This document shows positions 28,500 through 39,629 of a DNA stretch of 64,000 nucleotides, in pieces. The stretch spans positions 4,340,001 to 4,404,000 of the forward strand of contig JAWQUS010000022.1 of NCBI GenBank assembly GCA_036365455.1. The letters are read 5' to 3'. The position numbers and the translations under genes are program-made. Under the pieces are notes generated by a model, which searched no databases, was not told where the DNA came from, and saw nothing but the letters and a program-made list of their open reading frames with translations. This DNA comes from Macrosoma leucophasiata (lineage: Eukaryota > Arthropoda > Insecta > Lepidoptera > Hedylidae). Position 1 is the stretch's first letter. Every line of letters begins with the position of its first letter.

Positions 28500-30430
28500 G
28501 TATGCGTGAAATCGTTTAGTTTTAATTTCCCCCCTCAAAAAACTCACTCATGTCTCACCCCCCACTGACAGCTTCTCGTTCAGTGAAATAAATGAGCAGG
28601 AAACGCTAAAAGTTATTAACTCCATCAAGTCAAACGCAGTTGGCAGTGACGAAATAAGCCGAATGATGATTATGCCTATACTCCAGTTCATAATGCCCAC
28701 TTTAACACACATCATTCATTTTTCTTTATCGTCGGGGTTATTTCCTTTGATTTGGCAAAAAGCATTCGTGATCCCTCTTCCAAAAGTTAATAACCCCTGT
28801 GAGTTAAAGAAGTATAGGCCTATTTCAATATTACCGTTTCTCTCCAAAACTCTTGAAGCAGTAGTACATAAACGGGTCTCTTCTTTCTTACATGATAATA
28901 ATATTGTATCTCAATTTCAATCCGGTTTTCGCGCTGGCCGCAGCACCGCCACTGCTTTACTAAAAGTAACGGAGGATATTAGGAGTGGCATGGAGGATAG
29001 GATGGTCACTATTTTGGTCCTAATTAATTTTTCTAACGCTTTTAACATGGTTGACCATGATATCCTCCTTGCTGTCTTAAAACATTTAAATTTCTCCCCC
29101 AAAGCGGTTGATTGGTTTTCTTCGTACCTAAAGAACAGGCAACAGGCAGTTAAAAGAAATGGAGTAATTTTTAACTGGTGTCATCTTAGTGCAGGTGTCC
29201 CTCAAGGGGGCATTCTTTCTCCCCTGCTGTTCTCGGTTTTCATAAACATTCTTTCGGATGTGTTGGACTGCCCTTACTATTTTTATGCAGATGACTTGCA
29301 ATTGTATAGCCAATCAGACGTAGGAAATATCAATAGTGCTAAAGACAGGATTAACTTTAACCTTGATAAAATTAGTTCTTGGTCTCACAAATATGGCATC
29401 CAAGTTAATCCAAATAAGTGCCAAGCTATCATACTTGGTAGTTCACGACAGTTAAGTAAATTAAATCATAGTGCTATTACTCCGGTCAGGTATGAGAGTC
29501 AAATAATAACTTTTTCTTCAGCCGTCAAGGATCTGGGCTTACACATTGATGCGACCCTCAGCTGGAGAGTTCATATCAGTGAGGTGAGCCGAGCTGTGTA
29601 TGGCGCTCTACACTCCCTCAACCGACTTAGGAATTTCCTGCCAATTGAAACTAAGATTCGTCTTGTTCAAGCTCTCATTTTTCCCATCATTGATTATGCT
29701 GATGTGTGTTATTCGGATCTAAATGAAATTTTATTGGACAAACTTGATCGATTAATTAATAACTCGTGTTTCGTCCTTTAGAACAAAACTTCATTGGCTT
29801 CCTGTTCGACAGCGAAGACAAGCACGACTTCTTAACCAACATTTTTCTATTCTTACCGATTCTACATCTCCTTCTTATTTAAAATGCAAATTTCAATATC
29901 TTTCATCTTCTCATTCACTGCAATTGCGCTCTAATGATTCTAATATTCTTTCTATACCACTTCACAGTTCCAGCTTTGTATCCAGTTCATTTCTTGTCCA
30001 AGTAGTCCGTTTGCGGAATGCTCTTCCAGAGGATATACGTAAGCTCACTTCAAAAATAACGTTCAAAAAAAGGGTTCAGGAATATTTTCGAACGTAAAAT
30101 TTTTACAAAGTCATTTCAATATTTAAATATATATTTATTGTATTTTACATATTTATTTATGTAGATTATTTTGTAGGTATATGTATTATTTTATGTATGT
30201 ACGTATATTATTTTATGTATATCTATGTATGTATGAAAGTATTATAAGTGTAAACATTTTTGTTTCATTATAAGCATGTCTATTTTTTTATTTGTTTACT
30301 AATGCCGCTCACTATTTTCTTTTCCATACTTCCAATGGTTGACTGGTAGAGAATGCTTTTAGCGTTAAGTCCGCCATTTGTTCTGATATTTATATTGTGG
30401 CAATAAATAATAAATAAATAAATAAAAAAT
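28500..30430 (+). mobile_element. LINE-CR: 5'-truncated CR1-like retrotransposon
   Basis: Comprises the reverse transcriptase region, a 3' UTR rich in TATGTATGTA, the conserved terminus TTAGCGTTAAGTCCGCCATT and an (AAATA)n tail at about 30395-30428. Two 3' UTR fragments of the same family lie at 862-1130 and 49660-49890. Confidence 0.88.
28570..30097 (+). pseudogene. CR1-like reverse transcriptase, frameshifted
   Basis: The open part (to about 29781) has KKYRPISILPFLSKTLEAVV, FQSGFRAGRSTATALL, SAGVPQGGILSPLLFSVFIN, YADDLQLYS (motif C intact) and NPNKCQAIILGSS. Motif A, usually DFSKAFD, reads NFSNAFN near 29023-29043, so a metal-binding Asp is Asn. A frameshift near 29780 moves the C-terminus (KLHWLPVRQRRQARLLNQHF to the TAA at 30095-30097) to another frame. 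Endonuclease and ORF1 are missing. It is not functional. Confidence 0.92.
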
Positions 30431-30489
30431 GACAGAATAAAATAAGAGAAATGTTTTGTATCGATAATAAACGCTATGGCTACTCCCTC

Positions 30490-30715
30490 CAGGGGTTCGA
30501 CCGCCTATTGACATTGCTGTCAAATTTTAAAGACGATTTTTATTTTAACTAAATAACAATAATCGAAATAATCTACCATTATCGCTTGTTTATCTGCTAC
30601 GAAAACGAGAATATCAATCAGAATATCAATACTACTTTTAAAGGAGCTTCAAATCGACATGAAAATTTGACAGCAATGACAATGTCAGCAGCAATACAGA
30701 TAGGCGGTAGCAACC
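30490..30715. repeat. Possible MITE with CCGCCTATTGACATTGCTGT inverted ends
   Basis: The left part CCGCCTATTGACATTGCTGT with CAAATTTTAAAG is mirrored by AAAATTTGACAGCAATGACA and AGGCGG near 30700. From 30716 to 30890 and on to 31190 there is nothing recognised. Confidence 0.5.
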
Positions 30716-31192
30716 CAGTTCGCCGCGACCGGTGAGCCGAGTTGCTTTATGACTCAATGTGAAATAATTTTTACTGGGTACCTACTGTAGTATGTTTACA
30801 GATTTGAACTTATAGAAGTCTTGCAGTGCTATTAATGTTTTACAAGTTACCCTTCTGTAGTGAGAAGTATTTAAATTTTGTAAATAAAGTAGCAAATATG
30901 AAATAAAGATATTATTTTATTCACTTATTTATTGTATAGTTTTATTAAATATTTTTACGTATACAACGTGTAACAGAATTAAATGTACAACCCGAAACTA
31001 GTTTGTTCAAAATCGATAACTGAATCGGTTTCAGGTGTTTTTAATATAGGTAAAAAAGTGTCCCAAAATAAATTACAATTAAAGAAATTATGCCACTCAT
31101 TTGGTGAACAGTCAATACAAACGAAAGTGACAATTACATCTATTGAAAATAAAATGCTAGTCTCAACAACTTAAATAGAACTCGTTGAGTTG

Positions 31193-31226
31193 ATGTATTA
31201 TAAAATGCACGCATTTTATAATACAT
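31193..31226. repeat. Near-perfect palindrome, 16-bp arms
   Basis: ATGTATTATAAAATGC, a 2-nt AC centre, then GCATTTTATAATACAT. Confidence 0.9.
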
Positions 31227-31259
31227 AATAATTTAGAAAATAAAATAGTGAAAATGAAG

Positions 31260-31520
31260 CTTATGACTAGCGAGTGTTAAATGGAGGTGCGCAGGTTACG
31301 CATCACATTGCGACAGTGTGCTTGTGTGAGTTGGTTTGTGTTCTATGTGCAGCCGTAGGTAGAGGTAAGGAAAGTGTGCGTAGAGTGTGCATACTGTAAG
31401 TTAAAATTGAGGACAACTTATTTTAAAATGAGAAATATTAAATACATTAACCTGTAATTTCAGTTCATATATTATGATTTTAACTCAATTTTCCAATCGG
31501 GGTGTGTCAGAGTGTGCGTT
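31260..31520 (+). repeat. Dispersed repeat (inverted copy at 25.18-25.50 kb)
   Basis: GCAGGTTACGCATCACATTG and CCAATCGGGGTGTGTCAGAG correspond to the other copy. From 31560 to 31870 there is a CpG-rich stretch then a GGCCTGGGGTGGCATTTGGA fragment; no gene recognised. Confidence 0.5.
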
Positions 31521-31874
31521 ATTCCCATTATACGTTGTATTATTAAGTAGAAAAACAAATTTATATAAAAAATACAAAACAGCGTGCCGCCGGCAGCGGG
31601 AACAGGGCCCAGCCGCCGGTGGTTAAGGACGCAGAGAAAGGAACCTCCTCACTATTTTTGCCGTGGTGTCGAGGAGTACAGCCTTTCTGCATCAAGCTCT
31701 TGACCCAGCCGCCCAGCGCGAGTCTCTTAAGGTGTTGGTCGAGTTTCTTAGACTCTTATTTTGTGATGTCATCAGATGTGATCAGAGGCCTGGGGTGGCA
31801 TTTGGAGGCCCCTGTATCGGACCCTCTTTCTAACATATCTGAGTTAAATTCTAGTAGTAACAAGTAAGTTTTTT

Positions 31875-32142
31875 AGTCTGTGCGTGTTGTACCGTCTGTA
31901 CAATGGTGAGTGATCTGCTGAACTGTTTGACATGGTGCCACCATCTCTTTTCCTACGAAGAGAGAAGTGCCACCCTCAACGACTAGACACCTGGCAGTGC
32001 TCAACGGTGCGGTTTTCACGTTCGTTCCTGCCCAGAACGTGGAAATAGTGGAACAAACCTCCCATCTGAGGTGTTCCCTAGGTGCTACAATATGGGGTTC
32101 TCCAAAAGAGTCCTTCAGGGCCGGCATCGCGTTGACCACCAC
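31875..32142 (+). pseudogene. LINE-A C-terminal/3' fragment (third copy)
   Basis: GTCTGTGCGTGTTGTACCGT through GTCCTTCAGGGCCGGCATCG match 22600-22870 with indels. This copy lies outside the hAT-like composites. Confidence 0.85.
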
Positions 32143-32459
32143 TGAAAATAAGTTTTTACGGTTAAAGAACTGAGCTGCGTCACGAGACTTGAATGTTTTT
32201 ACAGCTTATGTTTTAGAGGCGATAATCATATCAATTAGTCATAATGAAATAAGAAAACATTTAAATTACTTCATCATTGTTTTTTTTGTTCTCCGTATTA
32301 GCATGGTCTGAACAAATCTATTTGTGGTACATATTAGAGTTTTTTCTATTGGCAATGTCGCCGATGTCACCTTTATACATCATTCAAATTACATATTATA
32401 AAATTGCAGTCTTCAAATTGCAGCATCCAACAAGAAATATTAACGAAACAAGTCGAAGT

Positions 32460-33060
32460 CTTCTACCTTAAGCAGAAGACTTCGGCTCTGAGCATTATAT
32501 TTTTCGCACTTTAGCTATGTGATTTTGATAGAGTCTTGACAAATAGCGAAAAAGCATGGCGCATGGCCCTGCGGCTAGTGTAGATCGAAAGCGATCTACT
32601 GGGTTAAGCGATACGGGCGCGGTCGGGTAGCTAGTGGCAAACATAGGTGGCAAATTAAAATGCGCGTTTCCGTGCTTCGGAGGGCACGTTAAGCCGTCGG
32701 TCCCGGTTGCTATCGATAAATAGCAGTCGTTAAACCTTGTCGGAGGCCTTATGGGCGGTTTGAAAACATCCGACCACGGGTTGGCCACTAAACCTTATCT
32801 CCACCAACCCGCATTGGAGCAGCGTGGTGGAATAAGCTCCAGGCCGCCTCACAAGAAGGGGAGAGACTCATGCCCAGCAGTGGGACGTATCCAGGGTTGC
32901 CATTATTATTATTATTTGACCAATAATACCGGACTATCTGTGATTACGTAAACAGTGTGCAACAGAGATAACGCTCTACGAAGTCGAAACTACCCGATTG
33001 TCTCTTTCGTAGGCTCGATGTGGAATATTTCTTGCTGGGTACTGTTGTACAGCATAATTT
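32460..33060. mobile_element. MITE-R split by a SINE-C insertion
   Basis: The left half runs to about 32555 (GACTTCGGCTCTGAGC, then GTCTTGACAAATAGCG). The right half resumes at 32917 (TTGACCAATAATACCGGACT) to ACGCTCTACGAAGTCG. TTGACAAATA / TTGACCAATA look like the target duplication of the SINE-C. Confidence 0.65.
32556..32915 (+). repeat. SINE-C copy, full length
   Basis: GCATGGCGCATGGCCCTGCG start (A-box-like TGGCCCTGCGG), hairpin GTAGATCGAAAGCGATCTAC, end GGGTTGCC plus (ATT)n. A small CTAGTGGCAAACATAGGTGG duplication is present. Confidence 0.9.
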
Positions 33061-33095
33061 GCTTTTGAACATTTATGCTTCTTTTGTGCCAGTGA

Positions 33096-33373
33096 CATAG
33101 AGCAACACGGAGGGGAGTAGCCATAGCTTTTGTTACTGATGCAAAACAGTCTGGGTCTTTAGTGGGGGGGGGGGGGGGAATTTGTGTTACACGCACACAC
33201 TACGAAACTCACACCTTGACTTTAACAAAGCACGTAGACAATTTCACGCACACATTTAAAGATTAAGGCGACAGGCGTAGGATCATTTGGGCTTGTATTT
33301 TGTCAGAGGGGAAAGCCTTCATATTTTCATGGCTGCTCCCCTTCGGCCCACCGGTGGCCCGTGTTGCTGTATG
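33096..33373. mobile_element. hAT-M MITE with perfect 8-bp duplication
   Basis: Ends CATAGAGCAACACGG and CCGTGTTGCTGTATG. GCCAGTGA flanks both sides (33088-33095, 33374-33381). Contains a G12 run near 33168. Confidence 0.9.
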
Positions 33374-33399
33374 GCCAGTGACGAACGTCGAAGCCGGAA

Positions 33400-33610
33400 G
33401 ATTTAATGGTAGAGTTATAGCACACCGCGGACACTCCGTCAAAATTCCATACAAATGCTTAATTTGGTCCTTATTACACATACATCAATCAGTGACGTGT
33501 GTGCGTAGCACGTAGAGAATACTAAACGTCGCCCATAAGAGGGGAGGAGGTTGGGTGAGGCGGGGAAATCGGGCGGGACGTCGAAGTGTCCATTCTATAC
33601 GTAATATTGT
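33400..33610 (+). repeat. Dispersed repeat, inverted copy at 48.53-48.75 kb
   Basis: CACACCGCGGACACTCCGTC and the CGTAGAGAATACTAAACGTC section match the reverse of 48560-48745. Confidence 0.65.
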
Positions 33611-33624
33611 TACATATTCTCTGG

Positions 33625-33890
33625 TTCTAGTGCAAGAGCTCGAAGGCGTTGGCACCACCGCATTACCTAATCTATCTGCCGTGAGATAGTAGTCAGCATT
33701 ATCGTGTTCCGGTAAGATGGTAATGTATGGTTCCTTAACAATAATCAGAGACGTAACAACTCAGGTTTCAGGGGTGGCAACGCATCTGCATTTTGACCTC
33801 TGATTTTTGTGTAGATGTTAATACTGCAGTCATCACTTAACATAAATGTGAGCTGCATGATCGTTTAACACCTTCCTTACATAAAAATAA
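33625..33890 (+). repeat. SINE-A copy, diverged
   Basis: GGTTCTAGTGCAAGAGCTCG to CACCTTCCTTACAT plus A-rich tail, with many substitutions. Confidence 0.75.
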
Positions 33891-33896
33891 AATACT

Positions 33897-34164
33897 CTAG
33901 CTAACCCAGCAAACTTCGTATTGCCTCAGAATGAAGAAAAGTGTCAAATGTATGATAGATACGGACTATTTGTATAGGGAAATAGAATTGTGGTTTTTAC
34001 TGTTTCCCTTCAATTTCTTCACATTTTCTAAACTTTTAAACCTTCCCTGGATTTCCAAAAATCATTCAAAACCAAAATTAGCCAAATCGGTCCAGCCGTG
34101 CTCGAGTCTTAGCGAGACTAACGAACAGCAATTGATTTTTATATGTATATAGATAGATAGAAGA
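33897..34164 (-). mobile_element. Helitron-like CTAGCTGACCC-type element
   Basis: CTAGCTAACCCAGCAAACTT to a TATATAGATAGATAGAAGA end. Read on the minus strand it starts TCTTC and ends CTAG. Confidence 0.55.
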
Positions 34165-34371
34165 TCAGCAGACATGTTAAATAATGGTAGAATTCCAGTG
34201 TTGGAGTTCGAGACATCCCCGCATTACATAATCTGTTCGCCATTTATATGTATCTTCACGGCACTTTCTTAAAAGGGTAGACAGAGAGCGTGTAGCGCCT
34301 AGTATCCCGGTTCTTACACACTTTTTTTGTTAATGTATTATTTTTACTGGTGGTAGAGCTCTAGTGACACA

Positions 34372-34645
34372 ATGGAAGTGGCAAACAAGCATGCAGTTCA
34401 CTTTGATGTTAAGTGATGACTGCAGCCTAGAGACACTAACACAAAGACCAAGGTCAAAATTCAGATGCGTTACCACTCCTGAGGCCTAAGGTGTTATGCC
34501 TCTGTGCCGGAAATTACAGGGCCGTACATTACCACCTGACCGGGACATGATACTGCTGAATCTACCATTTAGCGGCAAGTATATTAGGTAATGCGGTGGT
34601 GCCTAAGTCCGCGAACTCCTTCACTAGAGCTCTACCACCAGTAGA
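34372..34645 (-). repeat. SINE-A copy
   Basis: ATGGAAGTGGCAAACAAGCA to GAGCTCTACCACCAG. A plus SINE-A stub (CTGGTGGTAGAGCTCTAGTG) and a LINE-R fragment (34248-34330) lie just before. From 34650 to 35090 I see nothing. Confidence 0.9.
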
Positions 34646-35099
34646 AAAATATATAAAATTGTATATGTTGTTGTTGATGTAGATTATAAATATGCGAAAA
34701 ATTAGGTTTGCAGCATATCTGATTGAACGAAATGATTCTGCAGTGGGATTCTAGCCTAATATTATTATGAATTAAGTCCTTTCAGAACAAAGCATTATTA
34801 GAATAAAGTTTGGCAACGTCAGTATGCCTGCAAACGGGTAAATAGGGTAAATAAGTATGAATGCCACACTATTATGTCACCGGTCTGTGTAAGCCGTAAT
34901 AATTATCTCAATTATCTAATTCACATCATGCCCGAGGGTTGCCATGGCAAATAATTCAATATAGAGCAATGGCTAATTAAATAATATGTTTTTATTTCTA
35001 AAATGTTATGTACATTTTTCTTTTTTTACGTTTTATCTTTATAGTTATGTCTATATTTGTATAGAGCTGATAATACTGGATTTTATAGAGCTGTATCCT

Positions 35100-35431
35100 A
35101 TTTGTTCGTTATGTCTGGATTCAGCACGCATGCGCAGTGCCGTCTGGCCCGCGCCTCACAGCTAGACGTAAGATGGCTTCCGTCTAACGCGTCTCCCGAT
35201 TGATTTTTTTATTCCATACGTTCATAGCCGTTCGCAGCAAAAAACACGGCCGGTGCGGCCTGAAAACGACGAAAATAACGTTGCAATACCAACCGCGCCG
35301 CGTTTTACAAATATAGTTTTATAATAACCTGTGCGTCAAGTGTTCATTACCTATTTTTTTTTAAACTACAACTAACAAATGACGTTTTTGTGTATTACGT
35401 TCAGTGTGAATTAGTTCATCATTTAATATAG
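35100..35431 (+). promoter_or_regulatory. Candidate promoter / non-coding first exon
   Basis: A CpG-enriched, apparently repeat-free stretch (CATGCGCAGTGCCGTCTGGC, GCCGGTGCGGCC, GCGCCGCG), then an arthropod-like initiator TCAGT at 35401 and a good donor AG|GTGAGT at 35432. No coding frame. The gene it would serve is not visible in the window. Confidence 0.3.
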
Positions 35432-35957
35432 GTGAGTACCTCCAAGTCAAATTAAGACTAGTTCAAGACGGTTCTACTGACCTAAAATCTAGACATAATG
35501 CGGTTAGCGTTTGCTAACCTAGCTAAAGCTGTATAGATGTTTTCCATTGCCGTTTAAAAAATAAACCTTGTTTCCAGCCAGTATATCTTTTTTTATTTCC
35601 TATTTAAAATGTTACATATCAATGACATAACGCTTGATATATTGAGGGTCGAGATTGGTAACCGGAGAGGTTTTCCCTGAAATTCGGGACTCAAACATCT
35701 ATCTCTATCGCTCGTGTATATTCTATCTCGCTGTACAGTTCTTCCTGAATGGGTTATTAGGCATGCGCAATGGTTTTAAGATTTATGTGCATTTTTTTTT
35801 AATAAATTGCATAAGTATTTACTAGTATTATGTTACGTTAGAGCCCTTCTTAAAGCTATCATTTTTAATTATTTAGATACAGTTTTCATAGAAATTTGAA
35901 AGAGTAGAGTGAGTTGTTTTTCGAGTAAAGATTTGAGCTGTGGTTTAATGCTGCATT

Positions 35958-36240
35958 TTTTTATGTGTTGAAGATGGCAAACATGCATGCAGTTCACATT
36001 GGTGTTAAGTGATGACTGTAGCCTATAGACACATACACAAAGACCAGACGTCAAAATGCAGATGCGTTGCCACCCTTGAGACCTAAGGTGTCATGTCTCT
36101 GTGATAGTTATTACGGGGCCATACATTACCATCTAACCCGAACACGGTAATGCTAAACACTACCATTTAGCGGCAGATAGATTAGGTAATGCGGTGGTGC
36201 CTACGCCCACGAGCTCCTACACTTGGAACTCTACCATCAA
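35958..36240 (-). repeat. SINE-A copy, diverged
   Basis: TTTTTTTATGTGTTGAAGAT to CTTGGAACTCTACCATCAAT. The terminal AGTTCCAAGTGTAGGAGC is duplicated in inverted form right after it. Confidence 0.82.
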
Positions 36241-36261
36241 TAAAGTTCCAAGTGTAGGAGC

Positions 36262-36930
36262 CCCAGCCTAGTGGTAGCAGACTATTACGACTACGCCGGG
36301 GTCCTGGGTTCGATTCACGGGTCGGGGCTATCAGAGATATAATAATAATAATGGAAACCCATTATACGTCCCGCTGCTGGGCACGAGTCTCTCCCCTTTT
36401 GGGGGGGAGGCCTGGAGCTTACTCCACCATGCTGCTCCAATGCGGATCGGTGGAGGTGTTAAGGTTAGTGGCCAACCCGCTGTCGGATGTTTTAACGACT
36501 GCTATCTATTGATAATAGCAACCGGAACCGACGGCTTAACGTGTCCTCCGAAGCACGGAAACGCGCATTTTAATTTGCCACTAGCGGTCACCCATCTCAC
36601 TACCCGACCGCGCCCGTAGTGCTTAACCGAGTAGATCGCTTATGATCTACACCAGCCGCCGGGCCATGCGCGCTTCAATTCAACTTATCACAGATAACTG
36701 TGTAAAATCCTTTATCTCCAGTTCTATTGGGGTTTTTCCATTTTCTGGAAGTTTCCCATTATATCCGTGTTTGGTAATGTGCCCGGAGATGTCAACAGGC
36801 TCGCCACCTGTTACATTTGCCAAAACGTAACCGGCGAATCGTGGGTGTTTGCATGTTTGCTTGAATGCATGCATTTACCTCTGCCTACCCTTTCGGGGAT
36901 TACTGGCGTGAAATTACGTTTAATATATCA
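36262..36930 (+). repeat. SINE-B copy split by a SINE-C
   Basis: Head 36262-36339 (CAGCCTAGTGGTAGCAGACT, B box GGTTCGATTCA), tail 36686-36930 (TATCACAGATAACTGTGTAA to GATTACTGGCGTGAAATTAC). The interruption is a SINE-C with its own target duplication. Confidence 0.88.
36340..36685 (-). repeat. SINE-C copy nested in SINE-B
   Basis: TAATAATAATAATGGAAACC start, GGGCCATGCGCGCTTC end. Flanked by TATCAGAGATA (36329-36339) and TATCACAGATA (36686-36696). The middle has lost the AAACCGCCCATAAGGC part. Confidence 0.9.
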
Positions 36931-36936
36931 AGCATA

Positions 36937-37520
36937 TAACAATTTTTCATTTAATCTTGCGAAATTAAAATGTTGTATAAATTGCTATGTTTATTATCTG
37001 TCAATTCGATTCTAAGCGATTCTTAATTATCTATACTAATATAAAGCTGAAGAGTTTGTTTGTTTGTTTGCTTGAGCGCGTTAATCTCAGGAACTACTGG
37101 TCCGATTTGAAAAATTCTTCATTTTTAGATAGCCCATTTATCGAGGAAGGCTTTAGGCTATATAACATCACGCTAAGATGAATAGGAGAGGGTAGGTAAC
37201 ATTCCAACCGCGCGAAGCCGGGGCGGGCCTGTAGTTCAAAATAAATTAGAATAATATGAATGGGAAGCACTATTTCTTTTGGGTTCCATTCCAAAATTCT
37301 AATCTTATAAAATACTTTAAGAAAATATCAAGCATATAACAATTTTTCATTATTTCTTGCGAAATTTCGTGTTTTTTTAAATTGCTATGTTTATTATCTG
37401 TCAATTCGATTCTAAGCGATTCGTAATTATTCAAAATAAATTAGAATAATATGAATTGGAAGCACTATTTTTTTGGGTTCCATTCTAAAATTCTAATCTT
37501 ATGAAATATAAGAAAATATT
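36937..37520 (+). repeat. Local tandem duplication, one unit carrying a Helitron
   Basis: TATCAAGCATATAACAATTT begins each unit (about 36940 and 37327) and TCTAATCTTAT closes each. The second unit lacks the 205-bp Helitron-like element and so gives its empty site. Confidence 0.85.
37030..37234 (+). mobile_element. Helitron-like element with empty site
   Basis: Begins TCTATACTAATATAAAGC and ends GGGCGGGCCTGTAG, inserted between A (37029) and T (37235) with no duplication, as Helitrons do. The neighbouring unit reads TAATTATTCAAAATAAATT without it. The end GTAG differs by one base from the family CTAG. Confidence 0.78.
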
Positions 37521-37635
37521 ACTGTGATTTACATTCTCTCACGGATCACGAGGCCAATATTGGCGGAGACACAATTTAAATCACTTGTCATACTTTTCTT
37601 ATGACTTGACGGGCTGTCAAACTATTTTAAGGCGG

Positions 37636-37735
37636 CCCTTTAATTTCCGGCACAGGGGTATAACACCTACGGCCTCAGGAGTGGTAACGCATTTTGATCT
37701 GGGTCTTCGTGTGGGTGTCTATAGGCTGGATAATT
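37636..37735 (+). repeat. SINE-A internal fragment
   Basis: GGCCCTTTAATTTCCGGCAC through GTGTGGGTGTCTATAGGCTG. Confidence 0.75.
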
Positions 37736-37907
37736 ATAATTAAATATAATTAAAATATAATTATCTAAAATTATGCAAAACAAAATAAAATGCAAATCAA
37801 AGAAAAAAAAATAGAAAAAGGAAACAATAATTTTCTATTAATATTTACCACTTTTTAAATATTGAATGGAAAAACAAACAATAAAAAAAAATGAATAAAA
37901 ACAATCT

Positions 37908-37995
37908 TGGTAGCGGTGGGATTCGAACCCACGCCTCCGGAATTTCTGAATTCGGTCCCCGCGCTCAAAGCCCGCGATAGAAGCTATGCTTAATA
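37908..37995 (-). repeat. tRNA-Leu-like 3' half
   Basis: Minus strand: GGAGGCGTGGGTTCGAATCC then CACCGCTACC, close to the variable region, T-arm and acceptor of tRNA-Leu. The 5' half does not pair with it, so this is a tRNA pseudogene or SINE head. From 38000 to 38460 nothing is recognised. Confidence 0.6.
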
Positions 37996-38494
37996 AAAAA
38001 TACAATTATGTTGATATGTTATAAGTTAAAAACAATATAAAAAGTTATGATAATCAATGTTTTTTTCTCCCGGATTTAGACAGCTAAGAGGTGGTAACCC
38101 TACTACTGTCCCAATATCGGCACTGATTTTAGGCCCTAACATTTTGGGTCTGTGTAGGTACTAAGGTCGGGGAGAAAAGGTATAGAAATCTCGCAACTGT
38201 ACGGAACTCACGGAACGTGAGTCCGACTCGCGCTTGTCCAGTTTTTTAAAGTAGGTATTATGTATAGCGTAAGAATTAGTGTGACTACATAATCATACAG
38301 TTTACATGCAGAAGGCGTTTGGAATACAAAAAACAATGTATAATGATATGAGAAAATTATATAATGTCATATTAGATTTATTGCTGTAGCTGGTGCTACA
38401 TATTTTTTTCCTTAATTCCCAAAGCAATCTGACGTAAAGCAATTACTGTTGAACTTATAGAGGGTTAGCTTGGTGATGGGTGTTGGTGTGGGTG

Positions 38495-38750
38495 TGGCAC
38501 GTTGCCGTGCTTCGAAGGGCACGTTAAGCCGTCGGTCCCGGTTGCTATCGAAAGATAGCAGTCGTTAAATCTTGTCGGAGGCCTTATGGGCGGTTTGAAA
38601 ACATCCGACAGCGGGTTGGCCACTAACCCGTATCTCCACCAACCCGCATTGGAGCAGCGTGGTGGAGTAAGCTCCAGGCCTCCCCCCAAAAAGGGGAGAG
38701 ACTCGTGCCCAGCAGAAGGACGTATAATGGGTTGCCATTATTATATTATA
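38495..38750 (+). repeat. SINE-C, 5'-truncated copy
   Basis: TTGCCGTGCTTCGAAGGGCA to GGGTTGCC and (ATT)n. Confidence 0.88.
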
Positions 38751-38757
38751 ATAATAG

Positions 38758-38950
38758 AGGGTGGTAGAGCTCCAGTGACGGACCTCAGGGTGTAGGCACC
38801 ACCGCATTACATGATAGTGTTCAGCACTATCGTGTTCCGGTCAGGTGATAATGTACAGTCCTGTAATTTCCGACACAGAGGCATAACACTTTCGGCCTTA
38901 GGAGTGGTAACGCATCTGCATCTTGACCCTGTGATCGCGAGTCCGGCTCG
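38758..38950 (+). repeat. SINE-A copy, 3'-truncated
   Basis: GGTGGTAGAGCTCCAGTGAC to TCTGCATCTTGACCCTGTGA; the rest is replaced by unrelated sequence. From 38951 to 39480 I see nothing defined. Confidence 0.82.
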
Positions 38951-39484
38951 CACTTGGCCGTTTTTTTGTAATGTTTCAACACAGACTATAAAGTAATATA
39001 AACACAATAAAATAGTTAAAGGGCCGTTGATTGGCTCAAATTGAGGATATCCGACAGATCGTGTTGGTGAAATGGTAACATATCATTGCATGGCTTGCTT
39101 GCTACACAATGGGAATCCTTCGTGTTTGTTATGGTTCCGCAGGAAATTATAAAAAAATCGTGAGTGCGAGTCGGAGTTGCGCATGAGAGGTTGCGTAGTA
39201 GCAAGTAATTAATATTTATCGAGCGGTTGCACATTTTGAAAATATTTCAAAAATTATTAAAATATTTTGTTCACCCCTTAAAAGTTTTCGTTAAGAGCTA
39301 CGGCATATATTTTGTTTAGATTTGTACTCTCTTAATTTGAAAGTGTGAGGAGGGAGATGAGGGAGTGGGAGGGACACATTTTATTACTTTGGAGTTGAAA
39401 CAATTGATTCTTTCAAACGATTGACATTCAAAAAAACGGATAGTAGCCATACTCTTTGAAAAAATATCCTTATTTAAAAATTAA

Positions 39485-39629
39485 CCCCCTTATTCATAAA
39501 CGTATTTTAGCTAAAGTGTCGTAAGCTCTCCTTTGTCTTTTTCTATCCTGCACATTTGACAATGCAACTGACAAAGACAAAGTATTCTATAGCTAAAACG
39601 TATCTAATGTACGTTTATGAATAAGGGGG
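39485..39629. mobile_element. piggyBac-like MITE, 145 bp
   Basis: Ends CCCCCTTATTCATAAACGTA and TACGTTTATGAATAAGGGGG are perfect inverted repeats. Flanks are TTAA (39481-39484) and TTAG (39630-39633), matching TTAA targeting with one change. Confidence 0.8.

Noticed and set aside
28663..29781. Host gene related to reverse transcriptase
   Set aside because: Frameshifted, catalytic Asp lost, and followed by a retrotransposon 3' UTR and (AAATA)n tail.
37908..37995. Functional tRNA-Leu
   Set aside because: Only the T-arm and acceptor side match; the 5' half cannot pair.
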